64,000 nucleotides of DNA, taken from positions 1,426,001 through 1,490,000 of the forward strand of contig JAJIRX010000567.1 in the NCBI GenBank assembly GCA_023853785.1, written 5' to 3'. Below the pieces are notes generated by a model, which was not told the DNA's origin, made no database searches, and was given only the letters and a program-made list of their open reading frames with translations. The stretch comes from Psilocybe azurescens. Taxonomy: Eukaryota > Basidiomycota > Agaricomycetes > Agaricales > Agrocybaceae. Below are positions 60,095-64,000 of the stretch, one piece after another (position 1 is the stretch's first letter; each line of letters starts with the position of its first letter). The translations under genes were made by a program, and so were the position numbers.

Positions 60095-61681
60095 GCGATT
60101 GAAAACAAGAAGAGCCGCTGGAAGATTGCGGGGGTGTGGATACGGAATAATGGTGGTGGAAGAACAGAAAAGCTGTTAAGGCCAGAAAGTGGGAGCTATG
60201 TGGTCACGTGAACGACATTGCCATGCCCCCATCTAAGGCCATTGCGGTAATGGTCCAAGTCACTGTTGCGCTAATACTCTCTTCAATCACCCAGTATGAA
60301 GTTATTACGCAACTGTATATGTACTCGGACTTTGTACTGAGATTCAATGCTTTAAAGCCGACTTGTAGCGATGTTGTCCGATATTTCAGTTACTTAAAGT
60401 CAATGCCCAACCTCAGGCGTCCTCGAGCTTAAATATTCAATAAATTCCAGGAATCATGATGTACTATGGTTAAGATCCAGGATCATGGTGCGAGAGTGGA
60501 TTTACTTATTTAGCACAGAAATAAATGGGGCTCGTAGAGAAGACTGCCGAAACAAGAGCGTCTCAGTATGTCGGAGTACTCAACGCGTCTCCGAGTGCGA
60601 CAATTTAGCATACTGCGCGGCGCGCGCCTAGATGTTGGTTTGCGGTCAAGTTGCGCTAGTGTGACTAGATGTGACTTTACATTTGCGCCGTGTCACATGC
60701 GTGGGAAGCGTAGGACAGACAGGAACACTTTGAAATTCAATATTTCTCGTCCGGAGTGCTGGCTATAACTACGCAGCTGTTTCATTCATTAGACCATTGC
60801 TTCTCTTATTCTCTCACCTCGAAACTACATACTTCCCCTAGCCGGGACTCCACAGTCAATAATGCATTATCGTTGCATTATCTTATCTATCTTTTTTAAC
60901 AGTCCCACTAAGACAAGTGTGATAATACGAATCAACTCCTCCAAGTGGATCCGAAATGCTACTGAATGGATCAAGACACATGGTTGCAATTCTGATTCTT
61001 TTCGTCTCAGGCAGTAGGTATACTTATACTTACATATCTTTTACTTGGGTCTATCTGCCTACCTCCAGGTACGTTTGCTTTCAGTACCTCGTCCAATTCT
61101 AGGTTGAAAGGATGATTTTAACAGCATACACCTTACCGAGTACAACACGGAGTCTCTCAAGGCAATGGGAGTACTTAAACCATTGGCCATAAAAGGAATC
61201 ATTCCATCGACTCTAGTTGTGTCGTTAATTGACCCTATGGTTCCAGGATAGAACATGATAGGACCGAGACTGGTAATCGTCCTGACCGAAGTGCGCGAGA
61301 ACAGGCTCCAACCCAAATGTTTTATTTCACTTGCAACATTTTCACTAATCACCATAATATATCGTGGTCAGATGAACCTGAGAATTAGGCTCTGAAAGCG
61401 GAACACATTCCATGTAAAGATGATGACGCACTTCACCTGGAAAAGGTACGGAGATGAAAGCGCGCGCTTGTCTAGGCGAGTCGACCATTTGTGTCCACTG
61501 TCATCGGGAATACTCACTTTGTATAATATTGAATGTGGATCACAAGAAAGTGCGAAAGGCATAGACTTCATGTCGCATGCTGATGCTATTGTTTCTTACT
61601 TGGAATGTGGTGTCATGAACAGCAAGTACAATTAGAGTATATATCACACACATATCGCGCGATCCAGTTTTTAGCTCTCAG
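60095..61681. other. Intergenic region with weak coding hints
   Basis: ATG 60957 opens MLLNGSRHMVAILILFVSGS, which looks like a signal peptide and is followed by a GTATAC donor and CTCCAG acceptor, but the next exon stops quickly. On the minus strand 61355-61059 is open for 98 codons with no recognisable domain. I do not call a gene. The WD40-gene promoter lies at the left end. Confidence 0.3.
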
Positions 61682-62702
61682 CTAGTTGACCTCCGGCACG
61701 TCATGTTTCCATTGGATTCCGGAAAACTTGGCAACTTCTATCGAGAGTTGTCTGACTGCTCGCACTTCTTCCGTGGTAGCGCCGCCTCTTTTGGCACCGT
61801 CAAGATGCCACCCGATTTGCTGCGGTGTATCACCTGCTATCAAAGCTGCTACCAATGTGTATGATGTTTCAAGTGTTGATAATGTGCTGATATGCCCATA
61901 AACTAATCCATAGCCAATAGTTCTTGAAAACCATCCTGTGAAATCTTGAGGGGATAGGAGGGAAGGAAATGAACCGAAAATGACCTACCCATGTCCGGAT
62001 ATATGGAAGTGAGTAATCCATCAACTGAATCGGCTGTGTCTCCATAAATCGAACGGAATACAGTCTGTCCTTTCGTCTCGTATTCGGCTAGCGAGATGTC
62101 AGTGTCTCTAAATATGCGACGAGAATTAGAAGAATAGGTGAAGAAGATCCTTCGACTCGACGAACCGTTGTATCTCGGTTTCTTTCCAGTCGTCTGTTAT
62201 TACTGCATTCAACGCCTGCAGAGAATTGATAGCCTTCACGACGAGAGTCATTCTTTGCACTCGTTCAATCAAACATGTATTAGAGTACCTTGGGATACCC
62301 GCTGACCAACCCTGATTTGAAGAGCGCTTCTCGCAATTTCTGAGCTAGCTTCTTTGATTCCTTTTAAGGCTCTCCTCATCATGGTGACGACCGAGGTCCT
62401 GTAGAACGTGCTCAAAGACATATTTGACGCCCTCCGGTCTGTTACTAGCGCTGAATGCGACGGCAGCGACAATGTACCAAGGATTTTGAAAAACTTTTGA
62501 GAATGAGGCTCATCAATAACTTGTAGTCGAGGATAACAAAATCTTTAAACTCGGGAAACGCACCAGGAGATTCCCCTTCTGAGCGATCATTTCTTGCATT
62601 TGTCACAGCAGTACCGCGACCACCGTCAAATTTCGAAAAGCCAGGAAAGAGTGATTTCAGAGTATTTAAGAAAGTCGAAGAAACAGTCAACGGGAGTGTC
62701 AT
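61682..62702 (-). CDS. Carboxymuconolactone decarboxylase/AhpD-like protein
   Basis: The start ATG at 62702 reads MTLPLTVSSTFLNTLKSLFP. Family-like text includes NPWYIVAAVAFSASNRPEGV, KKLAQKLREALFKSGLVSGY, ALNAVITDDWKETEIQRF, DTDISLAEYETKGQTVFRSI, DTADSVDGLLTSIYPDM, GWFSRTIGYGLVYG, ETSYTLVAALIAGDTPQQIG, WHLDGAKRGGATTEEVRAVR and EVAKFSGIQWKHDVPEVN. CMD/AhpD proteins are all-alpha, usually with a CxxC redox pair or a lactone-handling site. I do not see a CxxC here, which argues against AhpD-type peroxidase activity. Length is about 300 residues. Two slips are needed, near 62489-62499 (A/T runs) and at T4 (62362-62365). Confidence 0.72.
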
Positions 62703-63083
62703 TTTGAGGAAATAGTTTGCAAGTTGAAAGAGATGTCTCTAATCTGCCTGCAACAAACGATGACTCACGAATAGCTACGATGACCGTACGTTTTTAATGT
62801 TTTGGTAATGTTGACCCTAAACTGGCAGGGGATCGACACTACATCCGATCGCCAACAATGCACTAGTACCTGCACATCCATCGATAACCAAAAATAGGGG
62901 CACCAATTGACCACACTATATATACGTAACATACATAGTAAACTGATACTGTACTGCCGTGATTCCTTGACAAGAACTGATATGTTGATCGAAGATAGAA
63001 AGCGAACCTACGGTTGAATTACTACACCCGCCCAACATATCTGATCCTGTTTGGAACTCTTCTGCGCCTAAAATTTTCTAGAA
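62703..63083. other. Gap between Dicer and CMD-like genes
   Basis: Both genes are on the minus strand. This holds the Dicer 3' flank and the CMD-like promoter. A TATATAC word occurs near 62921. No coding frame is supported. Confidence 0.4.
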
Positions 63084-64000
63084 TCAAGTTAGGATATCAG
63101 CAGCTTCTGTCGTGTCTTCCTCATCTGAAGCATTGTCCGGCGGGAAATCGCCATGCAAAGGACGTTGGGTAGGAGGAACAGTCGTAATAGACGAGGTCAT
63201 GACCTGCATCGCGAATGCACAATCACAAAGGCAGAGGAGCGAGTTCTGTGACATTGGATCTTTGAGGATAGCCAAGGCCCTTTCGGCTGCAGCAAACTTT
63301 GCAACTGTCAAACTTGCTGAGACAATAGGCCCAACTATTGTAGTCCCATGTACTGTGACTGCGATGCCCTCCTGCTCCAGAATATCTAAGGTTTTGATTT
63401 TTTCCTAATGTGTATCAGCACCTTATAAGCAGACAACCTTTCATTTGCACTTACTCAAACGCAATCACCCGACACCCTGCACCAGCCGTCCATTCCATGA
63501 GTTCGGAGACAGGATCCTTGTCAACAGCTGGAGAAAGCGCCTCCAGTACATCTGCCATCACGTACTCCACGATGGCAGCAGTCTTCTCGTAGTCGTACCC
63601 GGAATCCACAAGTACCGCTCCCATAACACTTTCGAAAACATCGCTAAGGGCTTTGGGAGGATCATATTTCCACCCACTCTTCACAATCTCGTCCCCAGAA
63701 ATATTTTCGAGCAGCGGCGTATAGCGATCGATGGCTAAGTTTAGGTCGACGCTGTTGGTCAGCATCATCTTGTGAAGGCCCAACTTCTTAACAGCTAAAT
63801 GGGCTAAACTTGCGGAACAAATTGCTTTCGTTCGAGGAAGAGCTAATTGATGAGAAGTTGCGTTGGGGTATTTGTGAAACAGATAGTTAACAACCACCAG
63901 ATCGAGAATGGCTGGAAGACAATCAGTAGAATGTCAAACATGTTGGAGAATCATACACACCGTCTCCTAGGAATTCCAAACGTTGGTATGAGGGAACATC
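63084..64000 (-). CDS. Dicer-like RNase III, C-terminal portion (gene continues past window end)
   Basis: The minus strand enters the window inside an exon reading VPSYQRLEFLGD, the RNase III signature of the second catalytic domain, and an intron follows. The next exon begins AILDLVVVNYLFHKYPNATS. Acidic catalytic residues are seen in YQRLEFLGDAILD and again in PPKALSDVFESVMGAVLVDS. The last exon, from IKTLDILEQEGIAVTVHGT to AKFAAAERALAILKD, looks like a dsRNA-binding-type fold. An acidic tail ends in EEDTTEAADILT. Dicer cuts long dsRNA into siRNAs for RNA silencing. The helicase, PAZ-like region and RNase IIIa are outside the window. An A6 run at the last exon start (63398-63403; T6 on plus) is one base short for the frame. 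Confidence 0.85.

Overview
The window looks like nuclear DNA of a filamentous basidiomycete, most likely an agaricomycete. Nearly every gene is split by short introns of about 50-60 bases with GT(A/G)NGT donors and pyrimidine-AG acceptors. The gene set is typically fungal: Cdc42, eRF1, Pop7, EMC4, SF3B4, Dicer, a GH16 glucanase, a large-subunit catalase, a DUF6699 protein and a fungal F-box protein. I cannot name the species.

Layout. 1-3.9 kb: the 3' part of an F-box/LRR gene (minus) and a secreted GH16 glucanase (plus). 3.9-10.4 kb: transposon debris, including an inverted repeat with 325-bp arms, a 2.4-kb unit bounded by 82-bp terminal inverted repeats and rich in GCGATCGC-like sites, a 116/118-bp tandem duplication and a worn transposon-type coding fragment. 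10.5-13.2 kb: a large catalase. 13.2-21.4 kb: 8 kb with no convincing gene. 21.5-23.5 kb: a low-complexity protein. 24.6-24.8 kb: a near-perfect 59-bp-arm hairpin. 25.4-27.3 kb: glutathione reductase. 28.7-29.9 kb: DUF6699 protein. 32.5-35.2 kb: eRF1 and Pop7, divergent, 202 bp apart. 35.9-38.6 kb: a secreted N-glycosylated protein and a TauD/TfdA dioxygenase. 38.8-39.4 kb: a MIF-like tautomerase. 40.8-42.6 kb: a PLC-like phosphodiesterase. 43.1-47.6 kb: a membrane-anchored beta-propeller/amidohydrolase fusion. 48.1-48.9 kb: EMC4. 49.2-51.2 kb: a methyltransferase and an unresolved multi-exon gene. 51.3-52.5 kb: SF3B4. 53.0-53.7 kb: a small secreted protein. 54.4-55.2 kb: Cdc42. 55.9-60.1 kb: a long disordered WD40 protein. 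61.7-62.7 kb: a CMD/AhpD-like protein. 63.1-64.0 kb: the C-terminal end of Dicer.

The genes do not form one pathway; this is a mixed housekeeping and accessory stretch. Catalase, glutathione reductase and the AhpD-like protein share an oxidative-stress theme but are not clustered.

The most important caveat is that most genes are interrupted by one-base gains or losses, nearly all assignable to a short run of one base. This includes eRF1 and Cdc42, which are normally indispensable. The simplest reading is residual homopolymer error in the assembly, so broken frames here should not be taken as pseudogenes without read-level checking.
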